Shown: one piece after another, positions 1-7,780 of the stretch
Layout: each line of letters opens with the position of its first letter
Position numbering within the stretch: the stretch's first letter is position 1
NCBI GenBank assembly: GCA_036374795.1
Contig: DASUTC010000179.1
Span: forward strand, 1-61,496
Direction of reading: 5' to 3'
Source: Herpetosiphonaceae bacterium
Lineage (GTDB): Bacteria > Chloroflexota > Chloroflexia > Chloroflexales > Kallotenuaceae
Length of the DNA: 61,496 bases
Translations under genes and position numbers: made by a program
Notes under the pieces: model-generated
Databases searched by the model: none
What the model saw: the letters and a program-made list of their open reading frames with translations, nothing else
Told to the model about the DNA's origin: nothing

Positions 1-125
1 CGCCCGTGATGGTCGAGCGACTTCTGGCGGAAGGCTGTATGCCCAACCTCCAGCGACTACGTGAGATGTGTCGTCGGCTGATTGTCGTTGACGAACCACA
101 GGGAGTCCCCACTGGCTTCCACAAT
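1..125 (+). pseudogene. Possible decayed fragment of a type I phosphodiesterase-like gene
   Basis: From base 6 one plus frame reads VERLLAEGCMPNLQRLRE, which resembles the start of alkaline-phosphatase-superfamily type I phosphodiesterases (pattern L-V-E-R-x-x-A-E-G-x-x-P-N-L-x-R-L-R-E). To continue the family pattern (a T-N-x-x-E-S-P-x-A-S-T stretch, seen at about 85-120) one must shift frame near bases 78-84. No catalytic motif follows, and the reading then becomes unlike any protein. I read this as a leftover of a gene entering from the left; chance similarity is possible. The remaining bases to 263 hold nothing I recognise. Confidence 0.3.
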
Positions 126-263
126 CGGGATACCGCGCTGGGGCTGCGATTCAGACGCAGCCCCACAACTGCACGCCTGTCAGAATCCAGACAGGCCAGT
201 AGCGCTGCTCGCCTACTTCGTTCTCTCGATATTGCAGCTTCCCTGTTCGCTGCCGATGATGGA

Positions 264-322
264 TTTACCGAACACGCCGAATGTGGTATCATAGTTAGGG
301 TAAAGGTACATCTAACTATTAG
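264..322 (+). promoter_or_regulatory. Promoter and candidate NrtR operator before the nrtR-like gene
   Basis: A plausible sigma-70-like promoter is TTTACC (264-269), 17-bp spacer, TATCAT (287-292). It runs into GTAAAGGT (300-307) followed after 7 bp by ACTATTAG (315-322). This has the same half-site and spacing as the perfect palindrome in front of nadA (1163-1189), with a weaker second arm. TAGTTAG (292-298) and CTAACTA (312-318) form a second perfect inverted repeat over the same bases. Inference: autoregulatory operator at the transcription start. Confidence 0.55.
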
Positions 323-330
323 TATCAAGC

Positions 331-1062
331 ATGAGCGATCAGCCGAGCCAGCTTCCAGCACAGAGCCCGCCCGATCTCGTCGATGCCGAACCCTGGCCGA
401 CGGTCGGCGTGAGCGTGGTTATCTTCAGCCTCCAGCCAGGCGCGCAGCAGCAAGAGCTATCGGTGCTGCTCGTGCGGCGCAAAAAGCCGCCCTACGCGGG
501 CCTGTGGGCGCTGCCCGGCGGCTGGGTGCGTACCGGGGAGGGCCTGGAAGAGGCCGCGCGGCGGCATCTGCACACCAAAGCGGGGCTGACGCCGACCTAT
601 CTTGAGCAGCTGTACACCTTTGGGCGGCCCGACCGCGACCCGCGCGAGCACCGCATTGCGGTGGCCTACTACGCGCTTGTGTCCAGCACGGCGGCGCAGT
701 TGCCGGAGGCGCAGACCGATCGCGAGGCGCGCTGGTTTCCGGCTGAGCAGGTGCCCAGGCCGCTGGCCTTCGATCATGATGCGATCTTGAGCTATGCGCT
801 ATGGCGGCTGCGCAATAAAGTCAGCTATGCCTATGTCGCCTACCAGTTGTTGCCGCCGACGTTTACCCTGGCCGATCTGCGCAATGCGTACGAGGTCATC
901 CTGGGCCATCCGCTCGACCCGACCAACTTTCGGCGCAAGGTCGAGGCCAGCGGCACGATCGTCTCGACCGGCAAGCGCGTCGAGGGCGGCGCGCACCGAC
1001 CGCCGCAGCTTTACCGCTGTAAGCTGACGCCCGAACAGCTCTTTCCAGGCCCGCCGAGCTGA
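331..1062 (+). CDS. nrtR: NrtR-type Nudix-related transcriptional regulator of NAD synthesis
   Basis: A 243-residue protein with an N-terminal Nudix-like domain (about 24-150) and a C-terminal winged-helix region (about 155-235), the NrtR architecture. The Nudix box region GGWVRTGE (63-70) to HTKAGL (81-86) keeps the first Glu, but the catalytic R-E-x-x-E-E core is replaced: His79, Thr82 and Lys83 stand where Glu residues are expected. NrtR proteins are known to use the domain to sense ADP-ribose or related NAD metabolites rather than to hydrolyse them, so this fits a sensor. It sits directly upstream of nadABC, and both promoters carry the same palindromic half-site. No clear Shine-Dalgarno precedes the ATG; transcription may start close to it. 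Confidence 0.85.
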   Translation: MSDQPSQLPAQSPPDLVDAEPWPTVGVSVVIFSLQPGAQQQELSVLLVRRKKPPYAGLWALPGGWVRTGEGLEEAARRHLHTKAGLTPTYLEQLYTFGRPDRDPREHRIAVAYYALVSSTAAQLPEAQTDREARWFPAEQVPRPLAFDHDAILSYALWRLRNKVSYAYVAYQLLPPTFTLADLRNAYEVILGHPLDPTNFRRKVEASGTIVSTGKRVEGGAHRPPQLYRCKLTPEQLFPGPPS

Positions 1063-1070
1063 AGCACCGA

Positions 1071-1147
1071 GAACCAGGTTCAAAGTTCAAAGTTCGACGA
1101 GCTCGAAACTTGAACCCTGGAACTCGAATCGTTGAACTTTGAACTCG
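1071..1147. repeat. Heptad GAAC-type repeat
   Basis: Degenerate units about 7 bp long (GAACCAG, TTCAAAG, TTCAAAG, then TTGAACC, TGGAACT, TTGAACT, TTGAACT) between nrtR and nadA. The two halves are in opposite orientation, so a loose hairpin could form. A TTGAAC unit (1132-1137) lies 16 bp before TTATAG (1154-1159) and could serve as the -35 box of the nad promoter; that is inference. Confidence 0.6.
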
Positions 1148-1189
1148 TTTTTTTTATAGCTCAAGTAAAGGTATCTATAACCTTTACTT
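1132..1189 (+). promoter_or_regulatory. nad operon promoter with palindromic NrtR operator
   Basis: AAGTAAAGGT (1163-1172), 7-bp spacer, ACCTTTACTT (1180-1189): a perfect 10-bp inverted repeat, 17 bp before the nadA ATG. Possible promoter elements TTGAAC (1132-1137) and TTATAG (1154-1159) place the start of transcription inside the palindrome, the usual position for a repressor site. The same half-site at the same spacing precedes the nrtR-like gene. Confidence 0.7.
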
Positions 1190-1205
1190 TCCAAAGGACA
1201 CCGCT

Positions 1206-2450
1206 ATGGCTATCCTGTTGCCCGAACGCCCGCTTGAGACGACATGCTCTCCGCAGCTCAGCTTCGATCCGTGGCACTTCGACGCGCCGCTACGCCCGCA
1301 GTACGGCCCCGGTGCCAGCCAGGCCGATCCGATACCGCTCCACGCGCCGACGCAGCCCGCGCTGCCCGCCGCGTACCGCAGCATGGATCTGACCGCGATC
1401 GATCGGCGGATTCGCCAGGCTAAAGCGGCGCTTGGCGCGCGGCTGCTGATCCTGGGCCATCACTACCAGCGCGACGAGATCATCCGCTACGCCGATCTAC
1501 GCGGCGACTCGTTCAAGCTCTCGGAGCAGGCGGCGGCCCGCACAGAGGCCGACTACATTGTCTTCTGCGGCGTTCACTTCATGGCCGAGAGCGCCGACAT
1601 CCTGGCGCAGCCTCACCAGCAGGTGATCTTGCCGAACATGGCGGCTGGCTGCTCGATGGCCGACATGGCGCACGTGGACGATGTGCTGGATGCCTGGGAC
1701 GCCCTCTCCGATCTCTACGGAGCGGCGGACGGCCCACGGCAGCCGATCGTCCCGATCACCTACATGAACTCGGCGGCGGCGCTCAAGTCGTTCTGCGGCG
1801 AGCATGGCGGCGGCGTCTGCACGTCATCCAACGCCGATCGCGTGCTGCGCTGGGCTTTTGAGCGCGGCGAGCGCGTGCTGTTCTTTCCCGATCAGCACCT
1901 GGGCCGCAATACCGGCTGGGCAATGGGCATTCCGCTCGAGCAGATGGTGGTGTGGGACCCGCGCAGGCCGCTTGGTGGCAACACGCCCGAACAGTTGCGG
2001 CAGGCTCGCATCGTCCTCTGGAAAGGTCACTGCTCGGTCCACAAGCGCTTCACCGTCGCGCAGATCGCGCAGGCCCGCCGCGACTACCCCGGCATCACGG
2101 TGATCGTCCACCCGGAGTGCGAGCTGCCCGTGGTGCAGGCCGCCGATCTGTACGGCTCGACCGAGCTGATTCTTGCCAGGATTGCGGCTGCCGCGCCCGG
2201 CACGCAGTGGGCGGTCGGCACCGAGATCAGCATGGTGCGACGGCTGCAACAGGAGCATCCCGACAAGCTGATCTTCTGCCTCGATCCGGTGGTCTGCCCG
2301 TGCTCGACGATGTACCGCATTCACCCGGCGTATCTGGCCTGGGTGCTCGACAACCTGCTGGAAGACCGTGTCGTCAATCGGATCGGCGTGGACGATACCA
2401 CTAGGCGTTGGGCGCGTGTCGCGCTGGAGCGCATGCTGGCGCTGCGGTAA
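1206..2450 (+). CDS. nadA: Quinolinate synthase NadA
   Basis: Condenses iminoaspartate with dihydroxyacetone phosphate to quinolinate using a 4Fe-4S cluster. Diagnostic blocks in order: LGHHYQRDEI (83-92), GDSFKLSEQAA (100-110), GCSMADMA (148-155), NSAAALKSFCGE (188-199), TSSNADRV, PDQHLGRNTG (228-237), KGHCSVHKRF (273-282), HPECELP and PVVCPCSTM (361-369). Cys149, Cys276 and Cys366 have the spacing of the cluster ligands of the longer Bacillus-type enzymes. At 414 residues it is long because of a variable N-terminal extension of about 60 residues. AAAGGA lies 8 bp before the ATG. First gene of the nad operon, 30 bp ahead of nadB. Confidence 0.96.
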   Translation: MAILLPERPLETTCSPQLSFDPWHFDAPLRPQYGPGASQADPIPLHAPTQPALPAAYRSMDLTAIDRRIRQAKAALGARLLILGHHYQRDEIIRYADLRGDSFKLSEQAAARTEADYIVFCGVHFMAESADILAQPHQQVILPNMAAGCSMADMAHVDDVLDAWDALSDLYGAADGPRQPIVPITYMNSAAALKSFCGEHGGGVCTSSNADRVLRWAFERGERVLFFPDQHLGRNTGWAMGIPLEQMVVWDPRRPLGGNTPEQLRQARIVLWKGHCSVHKRFTVAQIAQARRDYPGITVIVHPECELPVVQAADLYGSTELILARIAAAAPGTQWAVGTEISMVRRLQQEHPDKLIFCLDPVVCPCSTMYRIHPAYLAWVLDNLLEDRVVNRIGVDDTTRRWARVALERMLALR

Positions 2451-2480
2451 TCGGTTTTGATTCGTATGAGGGCATCAGCT

Positions 2481-4070
2481 ATGTACGATTACATCATCAT
2501 CGGCAGCGGGATCGCCGGGCTGTTTACGGCGCTTCAGGCCGCGCGGCACGGTCGCGTGCTGGTGATCACGAAGGCCGCGCTGGCCGAGAGCAACACGCGC
2601 TACGCGCAGGGCGGCATCGCGGCGGCGATCGGGATGGCCGACAGCCCGCAGTTGCACTACGACGATACGCTGGCGGCTGGCGCGGGCCTGTGCGATCCGA
2701 CGGCGGTGCGCGTCCTGGCCGCTGAAGCACCAGCGCGGATCTACGACCTGATCCGCCTGGGCGTGCCTTTCGATACGCACGCGGGCCAGCTTGCGCTCGG
2801 CCTGGAGGCGGCGCATCAGGCGCGGCGGATTCTGCACGCGGGCGGCGATGCCACCGGGCGGCATATCGAGCTGACGCTGTGCGCGGCGCTGCACCAGGCC
2901 GGTGTCGCGATCCGCGAGCATACCTACGTTGTCGAGATCGTCGTGGAGCGGGGCCGGGCCGTGGGCGTCTGGGCGCAGCGCGGCGACGGCGAGCCGGAGC
3001 TGTTTCGCGCGCGGCACATAATTCTAGCCTGCGGCGGCGCGGGCCAGCTCTTCCGCTATACCACCAATCCCGGCGTTGCGACCGGCGATGGCGTGGCGCT
3101 GGCCTACCGCGCGGGCGCGGCGCTGGCCGATCTGGAGTTCTACCAGTTCCACCCGACCGCCTTGCAGGTTCCAGGCCAGCCAACGTTTTTGATCTCGGAG
3201 GCAGTGCGCGGCGAGGGCGCCTACCTGCGCAACACCGAGGGCGAGCGCTTCATGCCGCGCTACGCGGCGCAGGCCGAGCTTGCACCCCGCGATGTTGTGG
3301 CGCGCGCGATCGTCGCCGAGATGCAGCGCACGGGCGGGCCGGTCTTCCTCGATCTGCGCCACCTCGACGCCGCGAGCACACACCGGCGCTTCCCGACGAT
3401 CAGCGCGTTCTGCGACAGCCTGGGCCTCGACATCGCCGCCGATCTTCTGCCGGTCGCGCCTGCCGCGCACTACTTCATGGGCGGCGTGTCCACCAACATC
3501 TGGGGCGAGACAACACTGCCGGGCCTCTATGCATGCGGCGAGGTCGCGTGTACGGGCGTGCATGGAGCTAACCGCCTGGCGAGTAACTCGCTGGTCGAAG
3601 GGATTGTCTTCGGCGGGCGAATCGTGCGGCGAACGATCGAGCGGTCAGCACAGAATGAGGAGCCGGATCGACGGCCTGCGCTACTGCCTGACCTCGTGAT
3701 CGAGCCGACGCTGGATCTGAGGCAGCCGCCCGCGCCAGTGCCGCCGACCAAACAGGCCGCCCAGCAGGTGATGTGGGAGCATGTCGGGCTGGTGCGTACC
3801 GCCGCCGGTCTGGATCGGGCGATCGAAACGCTCGCGCGCTGGAATGCCCATCTGCCCGCGCCCCAGACGATCGCCGACCACGAGCTGTCGAATCAACTGC
3901 TGCTGAGCTGGCTGATGGCGACCGCAGCCCGGCAGCGCGCCGAGAGTCGCGGCGGACATTACCGCTCCGATCTGCCGCAGAGCCGCCCGCTGTGGCAGCG
4001 TCGCATCGTCGTCACGGGTGGGCGGCGGCAGGCCGTCGAGATGCGCGAGGCTTGCGTGGCGGCCTGTTGA
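2481..4070 (+). CDS. nadB: L-aspartate oxidase NadB
   Basis: FAD enzyme that oxidises L-aspartate to iminoaspartate, the substrate of NadA. Visible: N-terminal dinucleotide fold IIGSGIAGLFTA (5-16), the substrate-loop region TRYAQGGIAAAI, HAGGDATGRHIE, YQFHPTALQ, and the FAD-closing block CTGVHGANRLASNSLVEG, followed by the helical C-terminal domain shared with succinate dehydrogenase flavoproteins. Length 529 is normal. I chose the ATG at 2481, 8 bp after GAGGG, over an upstream in-frame start at 2457, because homology begins here and the SD fits. Middle of the nad operon. Confidence 0.96.
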   Translation: MYDYIIIGSGIAGLFTALQAARHGRVLVITKAALAESNTRYAQGGIAAAIGMADSPQLHYDDTLAAGAGLCDPTAVRVLAAEAPARIYDLIRLGVPFDTHAGQLALGLEAAHQARRILHAGGDATGRHIELTLCAALHQAGVAIREHTYVVEIVVERGRAVGVWAQRGDGEPELFRARHIILACGGAGQLFRYTTNPGVATGDGVALAYRAGAALADLEFYQFHPTALQVPGQPTFLISEAVRGEGAYLRNTEGERFMPRYAAQAELAPRDVVARAIVAEMQRTGGPVFLDLRHLDAASTHRRFPTISAFCDSLGLDIAADLLPVAPAAHYFMGGVSTNIWGETTLPGLYACGEVACTGVHGANRLASNSLVEGIVFGGRIVRRTIERSAQNEEPDRRPALLPDLVIEPTLDLRQPPAPVPPTKQAAQQVMWEHVGLVRTAAGLDRAIETLARWNAHLPAPQTIADHELSNQLLLSWLMATAARQRAESRGGHYRSDLPQSRPLWQRRIVVTGGRRQAVEMREACVAAC

Positions 4071-4151
4071 GTACGTTATGTCACGTGGAAATGCTTACGC
4101 CTGTTCATCGTTATTCAACCATGCTGTTGACACTATATACGGAGCACATCG

Positions 4152-5072
4152 ATGATCAATCCAGAAACGGCTTCCTTCGCGCTGCCCGCCGTCGATCTCT
4201 CGCACTATCTCACGCCGGGCGAGCTTCAGCAGATCGTCGAGCGAGCGCTGGCCGAAGATCTCGGTCGCGGCGATATTACCTCGGATCTGCTCGTGCCGTC
4301 GGCAGTGCAGGCGACGGCGGTATTTCGGGCACGGCGGGCGGGGGTGATCGCCGGGCTCGACGTGGCGGCGGCGGTCTATCGGCTGGTCGATCCGGCGCTG
4401 CGCTTCGGAGCGCAGGTGACGGACGGCACCTTCGTGACGCCCGATCAGCCGATCGCCAGCGTGAGCGGCTCGGCGCGCAGCCTGCTGCGGGGTGAGCGCG
4501 TGGCGCTCAATTTTATGCAGCGGCTCAGCGGCATCGCTAGCCTGACGGCGCGCTACGTCGCGGCGGTGCGCGGCACACGGGCGCGCATCGTCGATACGCG
4601 CAAGACGACGCCGGGGCTGCGCGCGCTGGAGAAGTACGCCGTGCGCGCGGGCGGCGGCCATAACCATCGCCGCGACCTGAGCGACATGATGCTGGTGAAA
4701 GATAACCATCTGGTCGCGCTGCGGCAGCACGGCCTGACGCTGCCGGAGGCGATCGATCGGGCGCGGCAAGCGCTGCCGCACGCGATCAAGATCGAGGTCG
4801 AGGTCGATCGCGTCGATCAGATTCCGGCGGCGCTCGAAGCCCGCGTTGATGCGATCCTGCTCGACAACATGCCGCCCGCGACGCTGCGCGAGGCGGTCGC
4901 GCTGATCGATGGGCGGGCGCTGACCGAGGCATCCGGCGGCGTGAATCTGGAGACGGTGCGCGCGCTGGCGGCGGCGGGCGTCGATCTGATCTCGGTGGGC
5001 GCGCTCACGCACTCCGCCCCGGCGCTCGACATCGGCCTTGACTTTGTCTGGGAGCGCGGCGATGGACGCTGA
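4152..5072 (+). CDS. nadC: Nicotinate-nucleotide pyrophosphorylase (quinolinate phosphoribosyltransferase) NadC
   Basis: Converts quinolinate and PRPP to nicotinate mononucleotide. Typical blocks: ALAEDLGRGDITSDLL near residue 35, NFMQRLSGIAS, DTRKTTPGLR, EKYAVRAGGGHNHR with substrate-binding Arg/His, LVKDNH, EVEVD, LLDNM and EASGGV near the end. Full length at 306 residues. GGAG 7 bp before the ATG. A gap of about 80 bp separates it from nadB, while its end overlaps the next gene by 11 bp, implying translational coupling with the cysteine desulfurase. Confidence 0.96.
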   Translation: MINPETASFALPAVDLSHYLTPGELQQIVERALAEDLGRGDITSDLLVPSAVQATAVFRARRAGVIAGLDVAAAVYRLVDPALRFGAQVTDGTFVTPDQPIASVSGSARSLLRGERVALNFMQRLSGIASLTARYVAAVRGTRARIVDTRKTTPGLRALEKYAVRAGGGHNHRRDLSDMMLVKDNHLVALRQHGLTLPEAIDRARQALPHAIKIEVEVDRVDQIPAALEARVDAILLDNMPPATLREAVALIDGRALTEASGGVNLETVRALAAAGVDLISVGALTHSAPALDIGLDFVWERGDGR

Positions 5073-6216
5073 GACGATCTACCTCGATCACGCCGCGACC
5101 ACGCCGGTCCATGCGCGCGTGCTCGACGCGATGCTGCCCTACTTCACGCAGCAGTTCGGCAACCCGTCGGGGCGCTACCCGATGGCGGAGCAGGCGCGCG
5201 CTGCGGTCGATTGGGCGCGGCAGACGGTAGCGACCACCATCGGCGCGCGATCGAGCGAGATCGTGTTTACCGGCGGCGGCAGCGAGAGCAATAATCTCGC
5301 GTTGCAGGGCGTGGCCTTCGCCGCGCGCGACCGTGGCGATCACATCGTCACCACGCAGATCGAGCATCATGCCGTGCTGCGCACCTGCGCCTACCTTGAG
5401 CGCGTGCATGGCTTTCGGGTCACGTATCTGCCCGTCGATCGATCCGGGCTGGTCGATCTTGTGGCGCTGGAGCACGCCCTCGACGATCGCACGATCCTGG
5501 TCAGCGTCATGCTCGCCAACAACGAGGTCGGCACGATCCAGCCGCTCGCCGAGATCGCGGCGCTGACTCGCCCGCGCGGCATTGCGCTGCACACCGACGC
5601 GGTGCAGGCGCTACCGACGCTGCCGGTCGACATACGGGCGCTGGGCGTCGATCTGCTGACGATCTCGGCGCATAAGTGCTACGGTCCTAAGGGCGTGGGC
5701 GCGCTCTACGTGCGGCGGGGCACGCCCCTGCTGCCGCAGATCTACGGCGGGCACCAGGAGCGCGATCGGCGGGCGGGCACCGAGAATGTCGCCGGGATCG
5801 TCGGGCTGGCGACCGCGCTGCAACTGGTTCGCAGCCACGACTCACGCACGCTCGCTGATCTGCGCGATCGGCTGATCCGGAGCGTTCTTGAAGACGTGCC
5901 CGGCGCGATCCTGACGGGCCATCCGACGCTGCGGCTGCCGGGCCATGCGAGCTTCTGCTTCGGAGGCGTCGCGGGCGAGGCCGTGCTGGTCGCGCTGGCC
6001 GATCACGGCATCGCCTGCTCCAGCGGCTCGGCCTGCGCGGCGGGCGAAAGCGAGCCGTCGCATGTGCTGACGGCGATGGGCATCCCCGACGATCTGGCGC
6101 ATACCGCCGTGCGGCTCACGCTGGGACTCACCAACACGCCGGAGCAGATCGAGTGGGTGGCCGAGCGGCTGCCCGCGATTGTGGCGGCGGTGCGTGGCGT
6201 GGAGCACGTGATCTAA
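5062..6216 (+). CDS. Cysteine desulfurase, NadS/IscS-like
   Basis: Class V PLP enzyme that takes sulfur from cysteine for Fe-S assembly. Seen: YLDHAATTPV (8-17), GGGSESNN (71-78), EHHAVL, ANNEVGTIQP (152-161), the PLP lysine in SAHKCYGPKG (Lys205) and the persulfide cysteine in SSGSACAAGE (Cys325). The short loop around that Cys is IscS/NifS class I style. ATG at 5062 follows GGAG by 7 bp and overlaps the end of nadC. In Bacillus a NifS-like gene next to nadBCA matures the NadA cluster; the same job is inferred here, so the label nadS would fit. Confidence 0.9.
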   Translation: MDAETIYLDHAATTPVHARVLDAMLPYFTQQFGNPSGRYPMAEQARAAVDWARQTVATTIGARSSEIVFTGGGSESNNLALQGVAFAARDRGDHIVTTQIEHHAVLRTCAYLERVHGFRVTYLPVDRSGLVDLVALEHALDDRTILVSVMLANNEVGTIQPLAEIAALTRPRGIALHTDAVQALPTLPVDIRALGVDLLTISAHKCYGPKGVGALYVRRGTPLLPQIYGGHQERDRRAGTENVAGIVGLATALQLVRSHDSRTLADLRDRLIRSVLEDVPGAILTGHPTLRLPGHASFCFGGVAGEAVLVALADHGIACSSGSACAAGESEPSHVLTAMGIPDDLAHTAVRLTLGLTNTPEQIEWVAERLPAIVAAVRGVEHVI

Positions 6217-6394
6217 AGCAGGTGCTTCAAACTGTGCTCGGTGGTAAGGTGTACGGTAAGGTCGACCGACTATAGTAGAGACAGGCTCGATGTGCTACGA
6301 CATCTCCTACATTCCCCACCAGCACCAAAGCGTGCAGAGCGGAGTCAGCGGTAAGGAATTTCCTTCCCTGTTACAAAAACAAAGAAACCTGTTA

Positions 6395-6439
6395 TGCCAG
6401 CCGCTCGACCAGTTATTGGTCGAGCGGCTGGCAGTTTTT
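6395..6439 (+). terminator. Rho-independent terminator, probably bidirectional
   Basis: A perfect 16-bp inverted repeat (6395-6410 with 6418-6433) with a 7-nt loop, followed on the plus strand by GTTTTT and on the minus strand by a T-rich run. It lies between the convergent ends of the nad operon and the TMEM43-like gene and can stop both. Confidence 0.85.
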
Positions 6440-6457
6440 GGGCTGTGGTAGCGGCGG

Positions 6458-7588
6458 TCAGATTGACGCTGGCTGCGCTGCCAGCCTTGGCCGACGGATG
6501 CGGCTCCAGAGCACAATGCCGCCGAGCAACAGCAGCAGCAGACCGATCAGCAGGAAGATGTTGTGGGCGATGATCGAGGCCACGATCGTCACGATCGACA
6601 GCGGGAGCGCGATACAGAACATGATCAGGCCCGTCAGGAAGCTGCTGGCGCTGCCGAGGAAAGGTAGAATATTCAGCACCGTGTTGACCGGCGAGAAGCA
6701 GAGCATCAGGCCGATCCACATCATCATGAAGCCGATCGCGCGGACGATCCAGATCCACAGGTGATACTCCGTGTCGAGCGTCTCGATCGCCTGCTCGCGA
6801 TTCTCGGTGAAGGCGCGGTAGAGCGACGTGCCTTTAGCCTCGTATGGCACGATCTGCGCGCCGCTGGCCTTGCCGAAGAGCGTCACATCCGTGTTATTTG
6901 GCACCGCCGCGTAGCGGATACGAACATCGCCGATCTTCGGCTGCGTCAGCGCGCTTGCGCTGCTGACGAGGTAATTATTCCGCACCAGCCAAGACGCGCT
7001 GGCCTCGGTGTTTTCCTCGTCGAGCGCGACCGCCGTCGCTTCGGGCAGCTCCAGCTCGCGGGGATTGACGCTGTACGCGCCGATGGTCGCGCTGCTGGCC
7101 GTCCAGCTCTGGCTCTCGAACTCCAGCTCAGGATTTTCATGGCCTCCGGGGTACCTGAAGGAGCTTGACCGCTCCGGGTCGGAGGTCCACTCCTTCTCGT
7201 AGCTGTAGGTCGTCTCGGTCGTCGAGCTGCCGCCGACGTTCTTGGTCGTGCTGCTGCGGGTATGCTCGACCCACGCATACATTTCGACGCTGCGCTCTAG
7301 CCGCAGGTAGCGCTGAGCGCGCAGCAACGAGGCATCGCCTAGCGCTTCGGTCGTCGCAAGCTTGCCGGTCGCGGCGATCAGCTTGCCCTCCATCGCCGGA
7401 TCGACGGAGGCGGCGGTAACGGGCGTGCTCTGCCGGGCGATCGTCGCCAGATTGACCGTGCCCTCGTTGATCCACAAGACCACGAAGGATGCGAAGAAGA
7501 GGAGCACGCCGAGCAGCGCGCCGATAAACGAGTTGAACAGGTTGCTGAAAAAGCCGGTATGCGTTACTTCCGTGTGCTGGTCGGGCAT
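6458..7588 (-). CDS. TMEM43 family membrane protein
   Basis: Member of the TMEM43/LUMA family (PF07787), better known from animals, where the protein sits in the inner nuclear membrane; the bacterial role is unknown. It has one TM helix near the N-terminus (FIGALLGVLLFFASFVVLWI), a long soluble middle domain with the family pattern of Tyr/Trp-rich beta strands, then several closely spaced TM helices at the C-terminus ending in a basic tail. ATG at 7588 is preceded by GGAG at 9 bp and is preferred over an ATG at 7603 without SD. 376 residues, close to the family length. Last gene of the minus-strand block before the terminator. Confidence 0.85.
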   Translation of the reverse strand: MPDQHTEVTHTGFFSNLFNSFIGALLGVLLFFASFVVLWINEGTVNLATIARQSTPVTAASVDPAMEGKLIAATGKLATTEALGDASLLRAQRYLRLERSVEMYAWVEHTRSSTTKNVGGSSTTETTYSYEKEWTSDPERSSSFRYPGGHENPELEFESQSWTASSATIGAYSVNPRELELPEATAVALDEENTEASASWLVRNNYLVSSASALTQPKIGDVRIRYAAVPNNTDVTLFGKASGAQIVPYEAKGTSLYRAFTENREQAIETLDTEYHLWIWIVRAIGFMMMWIGLMLCFSPVNTVLNILPFLGSASSFLTGLIMFCIALPLSIVTIVASIIAHNIFLLIGLLLLLLGGIVLWSRIRRPRLAAQPASI

Positions 7589-7780
7589 TGCGATGCTCTC
7601 CATGATGAGTGTGCGCCAGTCTACGACGAGCTACCCACGGGCGCGGCATAGCTCCAAAGCATGGATAATCCTGAGGGGAGTTGATCTGGCGCACGAATGT
7701 CGATCTATTATCGCGACGCCGCCGCCGATCGGCATGCTCCAAAAGTCCCGACGAGCGGTAGGCAGAGCATAGCGCTGCGG

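Noticed and set aside
6-605. 199-codon frame at the window start
   Set aside because: Beyond about base 80 it has no protein-like features and overlaps the promoter and start of nrtR. Only its first part is kept as a possible remnant.
1104-1140. GAACTCGAATC-like string considered as a tRNA T-arm
   Set aside because: No matching acceptor, D or anticodon stems; it belongs to the heptad repeat.
4135-4146. TTGACACTATAT considered as a separate nadC promoter
   Set aside because: The -35-like box lies only about 20 bp before the start codon, leaving no room for a -10 and transcription start upstream of the SD.
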